Assembly (NCBI GenBank): GCA_963765875.1
Contig: CAVXYK010000006.1
Location: 641,105-705,104 of the forward strand
Source: JAWKOK01 sp963765875
GTDB lineage: Bacteria > Chloroflexota > Anaerolineae > Caldilineales > Caldilineaceae
DNA length: 64,000 nt
Direction: 5' to 3'
Shown: positions 20,504-30,401 of the stretch, one piece after another
How the letters are laid out: each line of letters opens with the position of its first letter
Position numbering within the stretch: position 1 is the stretch's first letter
The notes under the pieces: generated by a model
Database searches by the model: none
What the model was told of the DNA's origin: nothing
The model's input: the letters and a program-made list of their open reading frames with translations, nothing else
Position numbers and translations under genes: made by a program

Positions 20504-20580
20504 GAGCTTATCGGGGTGACGCCAAATCGACCACGGGCGACGCGAACTCGGTTGTCGATCGTGCGAAGAAGTGGCGGGGA

Positions 20581-20679
20581 CTTAGGCCGCTGCAAGAAAT
20601 TGAATCCCTGTTTGATGATGCTTGCGCATCGGCTTGCAGGCCGTCAAATAGGGATTTGATTTCTTTGAACGGCCTTAGG
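20581..20679. repeat. Long imperfect inverted repeat
   Basis: An arm of about 37 bp (20581-20617; CTTAGGCCGCTGCAAGAAAT and on) is repeated inverted at 20642-20679 with a few mismatches, and the central loop contains GATGC-TTGC-GCATC. There is no T-tract, so a palindromic repeat unit is likelier than a terminator. It lies in the 288-bp gap after the TlpA gene. Confidence 0.8.
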
Positions 20680-20791
20680 CAACAGAGCGAGTGAGTTGAC
20701 GCTGATTTTGAGATTTCAGCACCGGGAAGTCCCCGGCACTTTCTGTACCGACCTTCAGGCTTCTATCTAGTACGCATGACAGAAAACTTCG

Positions 20792-21253
20792 ATGACAGAG
20801 AGTAGCATCAAGAGACGATATCGCTTGCAGCCTGATGATCTTGCAGGGGAACGCGTCGAAGCAACAATCACAAACGTCACCATAGAAGGACTGGAGTCGC
20901 TGGCTCCGGTCCTTCATTTTGATCGCATCGCCAAGCCAATGAACCTCACGCCCGGCGACGCCGACGATCTCGCCCACATCACCCAGAGTGCCGTGATGGA
21001 AGAATGGATCGGTCAGACCATCTCCATCGCGCCGATTGAAACGGACGACGGCGTCCGGCTTGCCATCTTCCCGACTACGCTGCGCACGCTCACCGAGCCG
21101 ATTGCGCGACCGCCGCACATCGAATCGAGGCTCCGACAGTGGAGATCGATCCTCTATGCGCTTCTAGTGCTGTTGATCATGCTCTTTGTCTTTCTCTTTG
21201 AAAATGCAAGCGATACCATGACGTGGCTCCAATCGCTGCTGCCGGCAAATTGA
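20792..21253 (+). CDS. Hypothetical protein with C-terminal membrane anchor
   Basis: 153 residues, unrecognised. The soluble N-terminal part (KRRYRLQPDDLAGERVEATI) is followed by one strong membrane helix (SILYALLVLLIMLFVFLFEN) close to the C-terminus, so it is probably a tail-anchored cytoplasmic-facing protein. The start lacks a clear ribosome site. The promoter of the next gene overlaps its stop codon. Confidence 0.65.
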   Translation: MTESSIKRRYRLQPDDLAGERVEATITNVTIEGLESLAPVLHFDRIAKPMNLTPGDADDLAHITQSAVMEEWIGQTISIAPIETDDGVRLAIFPTTLRTLTEPIARPPHIESRLRQWRSILYALLVLLIMLFVFLFENASDTMTWLQSLLPAN

Positions 21254-21278
21254 CGCGGCTACCGAACGTTTCTATAAT
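21250..21278 (+). promoter_or_regulatory. Promoter of the CBM9-like gene
   Basis: TTGACG at 21250 and a perfect TATAAT at 21273 spaced 17 bp, overlapping the stop of the preceding gene. Confidence 0.7.
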
Positions 21279-21319
21279 CCGACTTGAGTTCCTTCCGTTC
21301 ATTCCCAACAGGTGGGTTC

Positions 21320-22999
21320 GTGTCCAACAGCGATGACTTTGACCTGATAAACGAGAATCCTCCCGAGCCACCCAAAAATCAGAGCCGGCTACTCATCGGC
21401 CTGATGGCAACGCTGGGTCTATTGCTCTTCGGCTTCGCCGTTGGGTTGGCGGCTATGCGCGTATTCCCTCGTTTGAGCGCCGATGCAACGGCTACCCCCC
21501 TTCAGCGCGACGAAACGCCGTCGGCTGTCGGCGCGCTGTTGGCAACGCGCACGCCAGGTGGTGATGGGGGCGATCAGATCGAGTTGGAGGGCGTCGAAGA
21601 GGCGATTCTTGAGGCAATTGCTGAGGAGATTGGCAGGACCAAAGTGCCGCCCACGCCAGTCGTTCCGACGTCAACGCCCCGGCCGTTGCCTACGTTCTCA
21701 CCGACGCCAACGCCGACAGGCACACCGCGCCTCAGCACTGGCGTTTGCGCACTGCCAGTCGACGCTAACTTTCCGCAGCTGAGCAGCCGCGACCAGTTGG
21801 GCTGCGCCATCACGCCGCCGGGTCGCATTGTCTGGGCGGCGTGGGAGCCCTTTGAGCACGGCTCCATGCTCTGGCGCAGCGACACGGACCAGGCTTACTT
21901 CTTCACCAACGACGGTCGATGGCAGCCGATCGACGAACGATGGGACGGCAAGCCGCTTCGATCCCGGGGCGATGCGCCTCCAGGACTCGTGACGCCGGAT
22001 CGAGGGTTTGGGTATGTCTGGGGCGAGAGTGATGAGATCTTTGCGAGCCTGGGCTGGGCAACCGATCAAGAAAAGGGCATCTGCATTCATGTGCAGGATT
22101 TCGAATATGGATTCGTCGTCCTCAGCAGCGATGCGCCCGGTTGCACCGATGACAATCTGTACAATCAGGCAACGTCGTCTTCATGGAGAACGCTCTTTCT
22201 AGAGGCGGCCAACAGCAATCGCCTTGACGCCTCTGCCGATGACCAGATCGCTCTTCCCACACAACCGACGCCCCTGCCGAGCCCCACCGTACGTCCGACG
22301 CCGACGCTCGATCCGGCACAGTTGAACGCACGGCCGGCCCGCAACGGAGCAGCCTTTGCGCCGCTGGCGGGCAGCCTTCCGCTCTTTGACGGCAACTTCA
22401 GCGAGTGGCCAGAGGCGGGCTGGCAGCCGCTCAATGCGGTTGTCTTCGACACCGGCGGCTACAGCGGAAACGCAGATCTGAGCGCGGTCTATCAGATGGC
22501 TTGGGCGGAGGAGGGATTGATTTTGGCGGTTCGAGTCATTGACGACATATCCAGCGCCGGGCCGGAGGGCACGGATATGTGGCAGGGAGACGGGCTCGAA
22601 ATACAGTTTGATCAGCAACTGGCCGCCGACTATGGTGAGAGCACGGCCAATGATGACGACTATCAGATTGGTCTCAATTTCAGCCCTGGTTTCTCATCAA
22701 TACGCGCCTACCGATGGCTCCCCTTTGCGCAAGAGGCATCGTTGGATCCCACTGGCGCTGTCCGCTCACTCGGGCAAGGTTCTTCGGCAAGCGGCTACAA
22801 TCTGGAAGTGCTGATCCCATGGAGCGTGCTAGGGCTGGATGGACGAAGCCTGGGCATCGGCAGTCGATTCGGCTTCAATCTCAGCGTCAACGACAATGAT
22901 TCAGCCGTTCCGGCTCAGCAGACGGTCCTCTCGCTGTCGCCTGCACGCACAACCCACGACGACCCCACTGAATGGTCAACGCTGATCCTCACGCCCTAG
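21320..22999 (+). CDS. Membrane-anchored protein with CBM9-like domain
   Basis: 559 residues from GTG 21320 (AGGTGGG upstream). One membrane helix near the start (LLIGLMATLGLLLFGFAVGL) is followed by a Thr/Pro linker (TPVVPTSTPRPLPTFSPTPT), a Trp-rich middle domain of unknown type with four Cys, a second Pro/Thr linker, and a C-terminal carbohydrate-binding family 9 (DOMON-like) beta-sandwich: PLFDGNFSEWPE, LILAVRVIDD, WQGDGLEIQFD and SAYNLEVLIPWSVLG-type strands. Probably an exported surface protein that binds sugar or heme. No catalytic motif is visible. Confidence 0.75.
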   Translation: MSNSDDFDLINENPPEPPKNQSRLLIGLMATLGLLLFGFAVGLAAMRVFPRLSADATATPLQRDETPSAVGALLATRTPGGDGGDQIELEGVEEAILEAIAEEIGRTKVPPTPVVPTSTPRPLPTFSPTPTPTGTPRLSTGVCALPVDANFPQLSSRDQLGCAITPPGRIVWAAWEPFEHGSMLWRSDTDQAYFFTNDGRWQPIDERWDGKPLRSRGDAPPGLVTPDRGFGYVWGESDEIFASLGWATDQEKGICIHVQDFEYGFVVLSSDAPGCTDDNLYNQATSSSWRTLFLEAANSNRLDASADDQIALPTQPTPLPSPTVRPTPTLDPAQLNARPARNGAAFAPLAGSLPLFDGNFSEWPEAGWQPLNAVVFDTGGYSGNADLSAVYQMAWAEEGLILAVRVIDDISSAGPEGTDMWQGDGLEIQFDQQLAADYGESTANDDDYQIGLNFSPGFSSIRAYRWLPFAQEASLDPTGAVRSLGQGSSASGYNLEVLIPWSVLGLDGRSLGIGSRFGFNLSVNDNDSAVPAQQTVLSLSPARTTHDDPTEWSTLILTP

Positions 23000-23042
23000 T
23001 TTGGTTCGGTGTGAATAATCTGTCACTGTGGCCGCAGGGCTC

Positions 23043-23142
23043 GCCTCACCCTGCCATGACGCCAAAGGCGCCATGGCGGTCCCTCTCCAAAAATTGGAGA
23101 GGGACGCGTAGCCTCCGTTCAGGAGCCACAGCAGGGTGAGGC
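23043..23142. repeat. Nested palindrome
   Basis: Outer perfect 12-bp arms GCCTCACCCTGC / GCAGGGTGAGGC enclose an inner perfect 12-bp hairpin GTCCCTCTCCAA-AAA-TTGGAGAGGGAC (23079-23105). A REP/MITE-like unit between convergent genes, where it may also stop transcription. Confidence 0.85.
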
Positions 23143-23211
23143 CAAGAGCGTCGCGATCCTGCCTCTACCGTTACTTTCGTCAAACATCAACGGGACCTAG
23201 AGATCCCCATC

Positions 23212-24657
23212 CTAGGTGCTGCTTCCCAGCTTCCACCCGACACCGATGCCGGAAAAGGCCACAGCTGAAATCAGCCAGAATACGGTCTGGTAGGCCACGA
23301 CCATTGGCCCCGTGTCTGTGAGCGACTGTTGCAACAACACGCCACCCAACGCCGCGCCCAGCAACATCCCGCCAAACCGAATCATGCTGTAGATGCCCGC
23401 CGCCGCCCCATTCTGATCCACGGGCACATCACGTAGCGAGGCCCGATGTAGGGCCGCCAGAGAGAGTCCAGCCGACAGACCGTGGGCCACAAGGCCCGCA
23501 CCGACCATCATCAAAGTAGCGTCGGCCGACAAGAGGGCGAAATAGGCCATACACGCGGATTGTCCCGCCATGCCGATCATAACGGGACGCCTGCTTCCCC
23601 AGCGGTCGGCCAGCTGTCCCCCCTTGCGCATCGTCATCAACAGGGCGCCTGCGTTGAGCATCAAGAGCGTGCCCGTGGTCGCAGCCGAAAGGTCATGGAC
23701 GTCGGCCAGGTAGAGCGGCATGAGAAAGGAGATGCCGCTCATGGTGAACATGCGAATGCCGGCCCCGATGGAGGCCCAGCGCAAACTAGAGATGCCAAAG
23801 AGTTCAAGTTCGAGAAAGGGATCTGCGCGTCTCTTTTCGCGCCAGATTAGCGCGAAAAAACTGAGGACAGAGACGAGCAGCAGTCGCCAGTCCTGCAACG
23901 GGTCAACGCCGGTAATGGGGCGACTTGAGATGTAGAAGACGAAGAATGAGACTGCTGAGACGAGAAACAGAACCCCGAGCCAGTCGAAGGTGCGAAGAAA
24001 TCCGAAATTGGCGGTGCGAAGCGAAGGGACGAACCGCCAGACGATCACCAGTGCGACAATGCCCATCAGCAACGCAGGCAGAAAGATGGTGCGCCAGCCC
24101 ATGTAGTCGATCATCACCCCGGCCAAAACAGGGCCAAAGATGCCGGCAACCGGCCCAATTGAATTCCAGGTGCCGAGCGCCCGGCCCCGATCCTCACTGG
24201 GGAATCGCTCGTAGATGATCGCCATGCTGAGCGGTGCGATGCCGGCCAGGCCGGCCCCCTGAATCGCACGGCCGAGAACCAGTACGGCTAAGTTGGCGGA
24301 GGTCATGGTCAGGAGCGTGCCGACCAGAAAGATGGTCATGCCGGCCAGAATGAGATTGCGTTTGCCCAGACTGTCGCCCAGACGGCCGTAAAGCGGCATG
24401 AAGATCATAAACGGCAGCGTGTAGGCTGTCACCAGCCAGGCCGCCATGTCAGCTTGAATGTCAAAATAGGTACGCAGGGTCGGTAGGGCGACGCCAAAGG
24501 TCGCCCCGCTGAAAATCATGGCCAGGCTTGGGACCATGAGTACGTAGAGGAGATGTTGATTGCTGAGTGAAACGCCGGAGGGCTTGTCGGAGCCCTCCTC
24601 ATTGATCAGCTGATTAGCGGCAAGATCGTCTCGCTTCAAAGTCTGTTGGAGCTTCAT
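23212..24657 (-). CDS. MFS drug-efflux transporter (DHA2/EmrB type)
   Basis: Major facilitator antiporter of 481 residues with about 12-14 membrane segments. Motif A appears as GRLGDSLGKRNLIL. The motif C region typical of antiporters appears as WNSIGPVAGIFGPVLAGVMID. Probably exports small toxic molecules using the proton gradient; substrate unknown. No regulator gene is adjacent. The 170 bp upstream contain GTGCGCACGC and its exact inverted copy 62 bp later, a possible operator or hairpin. Confidence 0.88.
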   Translation of the reverse strand: MKLQQTLKRDDLAANQLINEEGSDKPSGVSLSNQHLLYVLMVPSLAMIFSGATFGVALPTLRTYFDIQADMAAWLVTAYTLPFMIFMPLYGRLGDSLGKRNLILAGMTIFLVGTLLTMTSANLAVLVLGRAIQGAGLAGIAPLSMAIIYERFPSEDRGRALGTWNSIGPVAGIFGPVLAGVMIDYMGWRTIFLPALLMGIVALVIVWRFVPSLRTANFGFLRTFDWLGVLFLVSAVSFFVFYISSRPITGVDPLQDWRLLLVSVLSFFALIWREKRRADPFLELELFGISSLRWASIGAGIRMFTMSGISFLMPLYLADVHDLSAATTGTLLMLNAGALLMTMRKGGQLADRWGSRRPVMIGMAGQSACMAYFALLSADATLMMVGAGLVAHGLSAGLSLAALHRASLRDVPVDQNGAAAGIYSMIRFGGMLLGAALGGVLLQQSLTDTGPMVVAYQTVFWLISAVAFSGIGVGWKLGSST

Positions 24658-24826
24658 TAAGGAATGGCCACCATTTTACTCACGGATATCTGTGTTTCGT
24701 GCGCACGCCCTTTGTGCCTGCGGGTCTAGCCCAATCGTCTGTTGAGCCCTCTAACCCATTCGCATGTGAGCGTGCGCACCCAACAATGGCCTACGGACAA
24801 ATCGCTGAGCTATCCAAGCACCAGGC

Positions 24827-26106
24827 CTATCCGTGTACAGCAAACATTTGATCGCGCTCGGGACCGACGGAAACGTAGGCCACTCGGATACCGGCCAACT
24901 CGCTCAGCCGGCTGATGTACGCCTGCGCGGCCTTGGGCAGGTCGTCCCAACTGCGACACTGCTCTGTTGATGTACTCCAACCCGACCACTCTTCATAGAC
25001 CGGCGTCACGTCGTAGAGCAATGGCGTATCGGGCATCGAATCCGTGATCACGGAGCCGTCGGGCATGCGGTAGCCGGTGCAAATCTTGATCGTTTCGAAG
25101 TGGTCAAGAATATCGAGTTTCGTGATGGCCAACCCGGTCATGCCGTTGAGCCAGGCGGCGTAGTTGATGGCGACGCCGTCAAACCAACCGCAGCGACGTG
25201 GACGGCCAGTCGTCGCCCCAAACTCGCCGCCGATATCGCGCAGCTTGTCACCGTCAGCATCAAAAAGCTCAGTCGGGAAGGGGCCATCGCCCACCGCCGT
25301 GCTATAGGCTTTGACCACGCCCACGACCTTGTCAATTGCGCCGGTTGGCAGGCCGGCGCCGGAGGTGGCAAAGGCGGCCGTCGGATTGCTGCTTGTGACG
25401 TAGGGATAGATGCCCCAGTCCAGATCGCGCATGACACCCAACTGACCTTCCAGCAGAATATCACGCTTGTTCTCAATGGCGCTGCGGGTCATCGGTACTG
25501 TGTCGACGACACGATGGGCCAACTTCTCCTTGTAGTCCATGAGACGTGCGTACAATTCCTTGCCGTCAACCGGCTCGCCGCCAAGGATCTCGATCTTGCG
25601 GTTGACCGTTCGCAGTGCGTTGTCCAGGCGAGACTTCAAGCCAGATCCGGCTGCAACAGATCACCCAGCCGCAGGCCCGAACGGGTAGCCTTATCGGCAT
25701 AAGCGGGGCCGATGCCGCGCTTGGTCGTGCCAATCGTATTGCTGCCACGGGCGGCCTCTTCGAGTTCGTCCAATGTGCGGTGGTAGGGCATGACCAACTG
25801 GGCACGGGTGCTGATCCAGAGATTGTCCAAGGTGACGCCGGCTTCCTCAAGGCTGACCATCTCCTCCATCAGCGCCTGCGGATTGACCACGCAGCCGGAG
25901 CCAATGATGTTCTGGGTTTCGGGATTGAAGATACCGCTGGGGATAAGGTGCAAGGCGTGCTTGCCATACTCATTGATCACGGTGTGGCCGGCATTGTCTC
26001 CGCCCTGAAAGCGAATGACTACGTCAGCATTCTGCGCCAGATAGTCGATGATGCGACCCTTGCCTTCATCGCCCCACTGGGCGCCAACGATTGCGGTAAC
26101 GGTCAT
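24827..26106 (-). CDS. purA: Adenylosuccinate synthetase, one frame break
   Basis: GTP-dependent first step from IMP to AMP. Starts at ATG 26106 behind GGAAGG with the family signature AIVGAQWGDEGKGRIIDYL and GGDNAGHTV, then TTKRGIGPAYADKATRSG. The frame breaks near 25638 (about 157 residues in), where one base is missing after GDLLQPDLA. The second part continues with KSRLDNALRTVNRKIE and GATTGRPRRCGWFD. The corrected length is 426 residues, normal for PurA. As an essential biosynthetic gene with otherwise perfect motifs, the break is probably a read error in a T-run. Confidence 0.92.
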
Positions 26107-26167
26107 GTCAACCTTCCATTTCTATTTTGATATCAAAGTGAGATTGTGGTTCTAGTGACCATCATTC

Positions 26168-26921
26168 TTATCTGGCGGACTCTCCGCCATCAATAGCCAA
26201 AACAGCACCTGTGATGAAGCTCGCCTCATCGCTACACAGAAAGGCGGCAGCAGCGGCAATGTCGGCAGGATCGCCCATCTGTTGCAATGGAATCAGCGGA
26301 ACCTGCGACTCAAAGAAGTCGATGGGCATGTCAGAAAAGGCTTCGGTCATGATCAGGCCGGGGCGGATGACGTTGGAGCGTATGCCCTTCTCAGCCACTT
26401 CCAGGGCCAGCTTGCGGCTGAAGCCTTCCAGCCCCGCCTTGCTAGCCACATAGGCCGTGTCATCAAAGATGCCTGAACTCACGCCGATGCTGGTGATATG
26501 CAGTATGCAGCCGCGACTAGCGGTCAGGTGGGGAAGCGAGTGGGAGACCATCTCAAACGCAGCAGTTAGGTTGACAGAGATCACCTGTTGCCAAGCTTCC
26601 GATGACATCTCATCGATGCCCAGGCCGACGGCGGTTGCTGCGTTGTTGATCAGTATATCAAGCCGGCCATAGCGGTTGATCACTGTGCGCACGGCCTGCT
26701 CGGCCTCAATACTGATGTCGCCGGGCACGGCAATTACATCGTGGCCGAGTTCCATCATATCCGACACTTTGCCGCGTCAGAAGCTGTACGCGTCGGGCGT
26801 TGATTGCTACTGAGGCGCCCTCAGCAGCAAAACGCTCGGCAATCGCCGCGCCGATACCTGTGCTGGCTCCCGTGATCAGTGCAACCTTCCCGGCGAACCG
26901 CTTTTGATCAATTGTACTCAC
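26168..26921 (-). CDS. Short-chain dehydrogenase/reductase, one frame break
   Basis: Classical SDR, 250 residues after correction, with the NAD(P) motif KVALITGASTGIGAAIAERF, NNAAT, the catalytic Ser in ITSIGVSSG, YVASKAG (catalytic Tyr-Lys) and a C-terminal ITGAVLAIDGGESAR. The frame shifts by one base near 26770-26778, after RRVQLL. GTG 26921 is chosen since GGGAG lies about eight bases upstream. Substrate unknown. It lies 60 bp downstream of purA on the same strand but with its own orientation group. Confidence 0.88.
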
Positions 26922-26973
26922 AATCGTTTGCTCCCATGGATGCAAACTGAACTGACATTTCTACGAGATCAAT

Positions 26974-27093
26974 GAGCCCACTGCAAAAGTCTTTTCTTGA
27001 CACGAATGGTCACGAATTTTCACGAAGTATGTCGTCGCCCTAGAGAGATCATTCGCGTGATTTCGTGTCTGGATCCCTTTTTACAGCGGAGTC
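26974..27093. mobile_element. MITE-like element, copy 1
   Basis: 120 bp with ends GAGCCCACTGCAAAAG and, inverted, GACTCCGCTGTAAAAAG, flanked by the direct repeat ATCAAT (26968-26973 and 27094-27099). The interior is palindromic around CACGAATTTTCACGAA. It has no coding capacity. The remaining gap up to guaB (27094-27268) shows nothing else I can name. Confidence 0.82.
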
Positions 27094-27268
27094 ATCAATC
27101 GTTTCTAGTCAATGAGAATCAGGGATTGTGAGACTGCGGACTCGTCAGTAATCTCACAATCTCAGGCCGAAGGCCAAAATCTCTCAATCCAAAAGACTAA
27201 TATTGCATCGTGCTTTCAGCTTGGGGACAGCACAAAATCCAAGCAAGGAAAAACCCTGTCCCTACGTG

Positions 27269-28828
27269 CTACTTTCGGCCGACCTGGATCTGATAATTCG
27301 GCGCTTCTTTGGTGATGACAACGCTGTGTGGATGGCTCTCATGATAGCTTGCAGCACTGATACGCACAAAGCGAGACTTCTCCCAGAGATCGGGGATATT
27401 TTCGGCCCCGACATAGCCCATCCCGCTGCGCAGGCCGCCCATGAGTTGGAAGACAAAATCACGCAAGAAGCCCTTGTAGGGGACCTGCCCCTCAATTCCC
27501 TCGGGCACAGTCTTGCCGCCGATGTCCGGCGTGGCTCCTCTGGCAGTCTGTGCGGTCTGATAGCGATCACCTGCCCGACCCTTCATGGCGCCCAGGCTGC
27601 CCATGCCCCTGTACTCCTTGAACGAACGTCCTTCACGAATCACAATATCGCCGGGTGACTCATGAAGGCCGGCCAAGAGGCTGCCCAGCATGACAGCTGA
27701 CGCGCCTGCAGCCATGGCCTTTGTGATGTCACCGCTATAGCGGATACCGCCGTCACCGATGATAGGTACACCGAGGCGTCGGCCCATCTCTGCGCACTCT
27801 GCAATGGCTGTCAGCTGTGGCATGCCCGCGCCGCTGACGATGCGGGTCGTACAGATGGATCCGGCGCCCACACCCACTTTGATCACGCTGGCGCCGGCTT
27901 CAACCAGCATGCGCACACCGTCAGGCGTAACGACGTTACCGGCCAAGATAGGCATCTCAGGGTAGATTCCCCTCAGCCGCTTGACTGTCTCCAATACGCC
28001 ACGGCTGTGGCCGTGTGCAGTGTCGATAGCCAAGGCGTCAATACCGGCTTCGATCAATACGTTGGCTCGCTCCATGGCGTCGTCACCAACGCCGATTGCA
28101 CCGGCCACTAGCAGACGCCCGCGTTCGTCCTTGGCCGCCTCAGGGAAATCCTGACGTTTGAGAATGTCTTTGTATGTGATCAAGCCCTTGAGCATGCCGG
28201 CCTCATCGACCAGTGGGAGCTTCTCGATGCGGTAGCGATGGAGGGTTGCCTTCGCCTCCTCCAGCGTTGTGCCGAGCGTGGCCGTGACCAGGCCTTCGTG
28301 GGTCATATAGTCAGAGACGGGTCTACTGTAGTCGATGGCGAAACGGACATCACGGTTGGTCAGAATCCCGACCAATCGTCCATCTACATCGGTGATAGGC
28401 ACGCCGCTGATATGATAACGGCTCATCAATACCTCTGCGTCGCTGAGCGTCGCGTCGGGGGTCAGCGTGATGGGGTCGACAATCATACCGCTCTCACTGC
28501 GTTTGACCTTGTCGACCTCCTCGGCCTGGTCTTCGATAGAGAGGTTGCGGTGCAGCACACCCAGCCCGCCCTGGCGAGCGAGGGCGATGGCCAGCTCAGA
28601 CTCGCTGACCGTATCCATGGCAGCGCTGAGTACGGGAATTTTCAACTGCAAGCGTTCATGCAGGTTCAGTCGGATTTCAATTTCAGAGGGTAGCTTCTCC
28701 GTATAGCCTGGGGCCAGCAATACGTCGTCAAAGGTCAGGGCCTCGCGGCTAAATTTCGAAGTCACATCCGTCTCAATGCTCTGACCGTTGGTCATTTGGT
28801 GTAGTTCAGCCGAGGAAGCCATCGTCAT
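27269..28828 (-). CDS. guaB: IMP dehydrogenase
   Basis: Oxidises IMP to XMP, the committed step to GMP. The 519 residues show the TIM barrel interrupted by two CBS domains (DPITLTPDATLSDAEVLM and HEGLVTATLGTTLEEAK), the catalytic loop GAGSICTTRIVSGAG (active Cys), GDGGIRYSGDITKAMAAGA and the flap GRAGDRYQTAQ. ATG 28828 is selected because GGAGGG lies seven bases before it; the open frame to 28906 lacks a ribosome site. It is grouped with purA on the same strand, though separated by an SDR and a MITE. Confidence 0.96.
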   Translation of the reverse strand: MTMASSAELHQMTNGQSIETDVTSKFSREALTFDDVLLAPGYTEKLPSEIEIRLNLHERLQLKIPVLSAAMDTVSESELAIALARQGGLGVLHRNLSIEDQAEEVDKVKRSESGMIVDPITLTPDATLSDAEVLMSRYHISGVPITDVDGRLVGILTNRDVRFAIDYSRPVSDYMTHEGLVTATLGTTLEEAKATLHRYRIEKLPLVDEAGMLKGLITYKDILKRQDFPEAAKDERGRLLVAGAIGVGDDAMERANVLIEAGIDALAIDTAHGHSRGVLETVKRLRGIYPEMPILAGNVVTPDGVRMLVEAGASVIKVGVGAGSICTTRIVSGAGMPQLTAIAECAEMGRRLGVPIIGDGGIRYSGDITKAMAAGASAVMLGSLLAGLHESPGDIVIREGRSFKEYRGMGSLGAMKGRAGDRYQTAQTARGATPDIGGKTVPEGIEGQVPYKGFLRDFVFQLMGGLRSGMGYVGAENIPDLWEKSRFVRISAASYHESHPHSVVITKEAPNYQIQVGRK

Positions 28829-28898
28829 GGTTTTTCCCTCCGTGGGAATGGTATTGCTCTTTTCGAACGGACCAGCAGGATTCATTCTGTCAACAGGT

Positions 28899-28971
28899 GA
28901 GTCCACTGCACAAAGGATTCATGACACGAATTTTCACGAATTTCACGAAAATGCTTTTTTGCGGAACGGTC
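28899..28971. mobile_element. MITE-like element, short copy 2
   Basis: 73 bp. The left end GAGTCCACTGCACAAAG matches the family; the right end is decayed. It is flanked by ACAGGT and ACGGGT, a near-perfect target duplication. It contains CACGAATTTTCACGAA like its relatives, is internally deleted, and lies between guaB and the PAC2 gene. Confidence 0.65.
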
Positions 28972-28992
28972 ACGGGTGAATTCGGCGGCGAT

Positions 28993-29937
28993 TCAGGCCT
29001 GCGTTTCATCATCACCGAATAGATCGCCCAGTTCCTCTTCCCAGAGATCGTCGAGGGGCATGAACGGTCGTTCCTCAAAATCCTGCCGGACCTGGTCCAA
29101 GTAGGCGCGTACGTTTGTGTCCGGCATCGACTGAATCAGTTCGTTGATCTTATCGTCAATTGAGCTGTCCAGTTCTTCGGCCAACCGCTCAAGCTCAGAT
29201 AGGTCAAGCCCCATGGAAAACATGTGATTGACTCGGCGCATCAACTCGAACCATGCCCGGAAGTCATTCTCGAGTCGGATGCCCTGGATTGATCCAGTAT
29301 CCGGCTCGGAGAAATCCGGCGGAGCAAAATCGTAGGCCGGCACAAACGAGTAGAGCGCAAGAAATTCAACATTCTTGCGCTCGGCTCGATCGAGCAGGTA
29401 GGAGGCGATTGTTGCACCACCTTCATAGTCAGAAAAGCGCACCGAGTACCCTTCAAGTTCGGTCTTCATACGCGGTAGACTGTAGACACACGACACGTTA
29501 CGATCCAAATTGAACGGCATGGCACCGTAGACACCGCCCACGGCAACAACCCGTTTGACGCCGAGTTCAACAATCGCATCAAAAAAGGCCCCGGCGTAGC
29601 GCTCAACATTCATGTGGGGTTCGGTACCGAGAAATATCACTAGACCCTTATTCTCATCACCGGTATAGTAGAATTCGTTGACGTTGGCAACCAGGTTCTG
29701 CCGATACCCGTCCTTCAGCTGAATCTCCGGGCGCAGGAAGTGGTGCGTACCTGGTAGCTGGAACAGATAGAAATCATCCGGCGCAATCTCGCCGATCTTG
29801 CGCGCATCAGTCTGGTCAATCAAGAATTCAGGCAATCCAGATGAAATTGATCCCGCGTCCGCCCACTGATGCCAGCCAGCCACCATATAGATTTCATTGG
29901 CCATCGGTTTCTCGGTCAACCGGATAAGTTCATTCAT
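28993..29937 (-). CDS. PAC2 family protein
   Basis: 314 residues of the PAC2 (proteasome assembly chaperone 2-like) family common in Actinobacteria, archaea and Chloroflexota. Recognised by VAGWHQWADAGSISSGLPEFL, VIFLGTEPHMNVERYAGAFFD and VVAVGGVYGAMPFNLDR. An acidic C-terminal tail ends in DLFGDDETQA. Its biochemical role is not known. The start is backed by AGGAGTGTACATAG upstream. No proteasome genes are seen in the window. Confidence 0.85.
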   Translation of the reverse strand: MNELIRLTEKPMANEIYMVAGWHQWADAGSISSGLPEFLIDQTDARKIGEIAPDDFYLFQLPGTHHFLRPEIQLKDGYRQNLVANVNEFYYTGDENKGLVIFLGTEPHMNVERYAGAFFDAIVELGVKRVVAVGGVYGAMPFNLDRNVSCVYSLPRMKTELEGYSVRFSDYEGGATIASYLLDRAERKNVEFLALYSFVPAYDFAPPDFSEPDTGSIQGIRLENDFRAWFELMRRVNHMFSMGLDLSELERLAEELDSSIDDKINELIQSMPDTNVRAYLDQVRQDFEERPFMPLDDLWEEELGDLFGDDETQA

Positions 29938-30144
29938 CTATGTACACTCCTGAATCTCAAAGGCTATCTGGTTTCCACCTAACTATAGCGGAATGCGGGC
30001 TGCTGTCAAAAAGGTCTATTGACTTGGGCGTGTTCCAAGGGCCCCGGTCTCTTTCACTCCCCAAGTGGTATACTCTGTCAACAATCAGCTCTGTCATTTC
30101 GAACGGGGTGAGAAATCCAGCAGTCTGTCGAAGTGACACCAAAT

Positions 30145-30307
30145 GACTCTGCAGCAAAAACGGAAATTTGCCACAGATAGCCACAGATAAGGAGCTGATT
30201 TTCACAGATGTTTATCAGGTGTTCAGAGTAACCCCAGTACCATCTGTGTTTTATCCTTTTTTTATCTGTGGAAATCTGTGGCGAAAAAGGCTTTTTGCAG
30301 TAGAGTC
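30145..30307. mobile_element. MITE-like element, full-length copy 3
   Basis: 163 bp with terminal inverted repeats GACTCTGCAGCAAAAA and GACTCTACTGCAAAAA, flanked by a perfect 7-bp direct repeat ACCAAAT (30138-30144 and 30308-30314). The interior reads CCACAGATAGCCACAGATAA and, inverted, TTTTATCTGTGGAAATCTG. No coding capacity. It sits 95 bp before the DmpA-like gene. The rest of 29938-30401 holds no gene. Confidence 0.9.
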
Positions 30308-30401
30308 ACCAAATAGAACGCAGGTGACGCGGATTCGGCTGATATCCGCGGATATAACAGGAAAATCCGGCTTTCGTCCGCAAAAATAGCCAGGGAATGA
30401 A

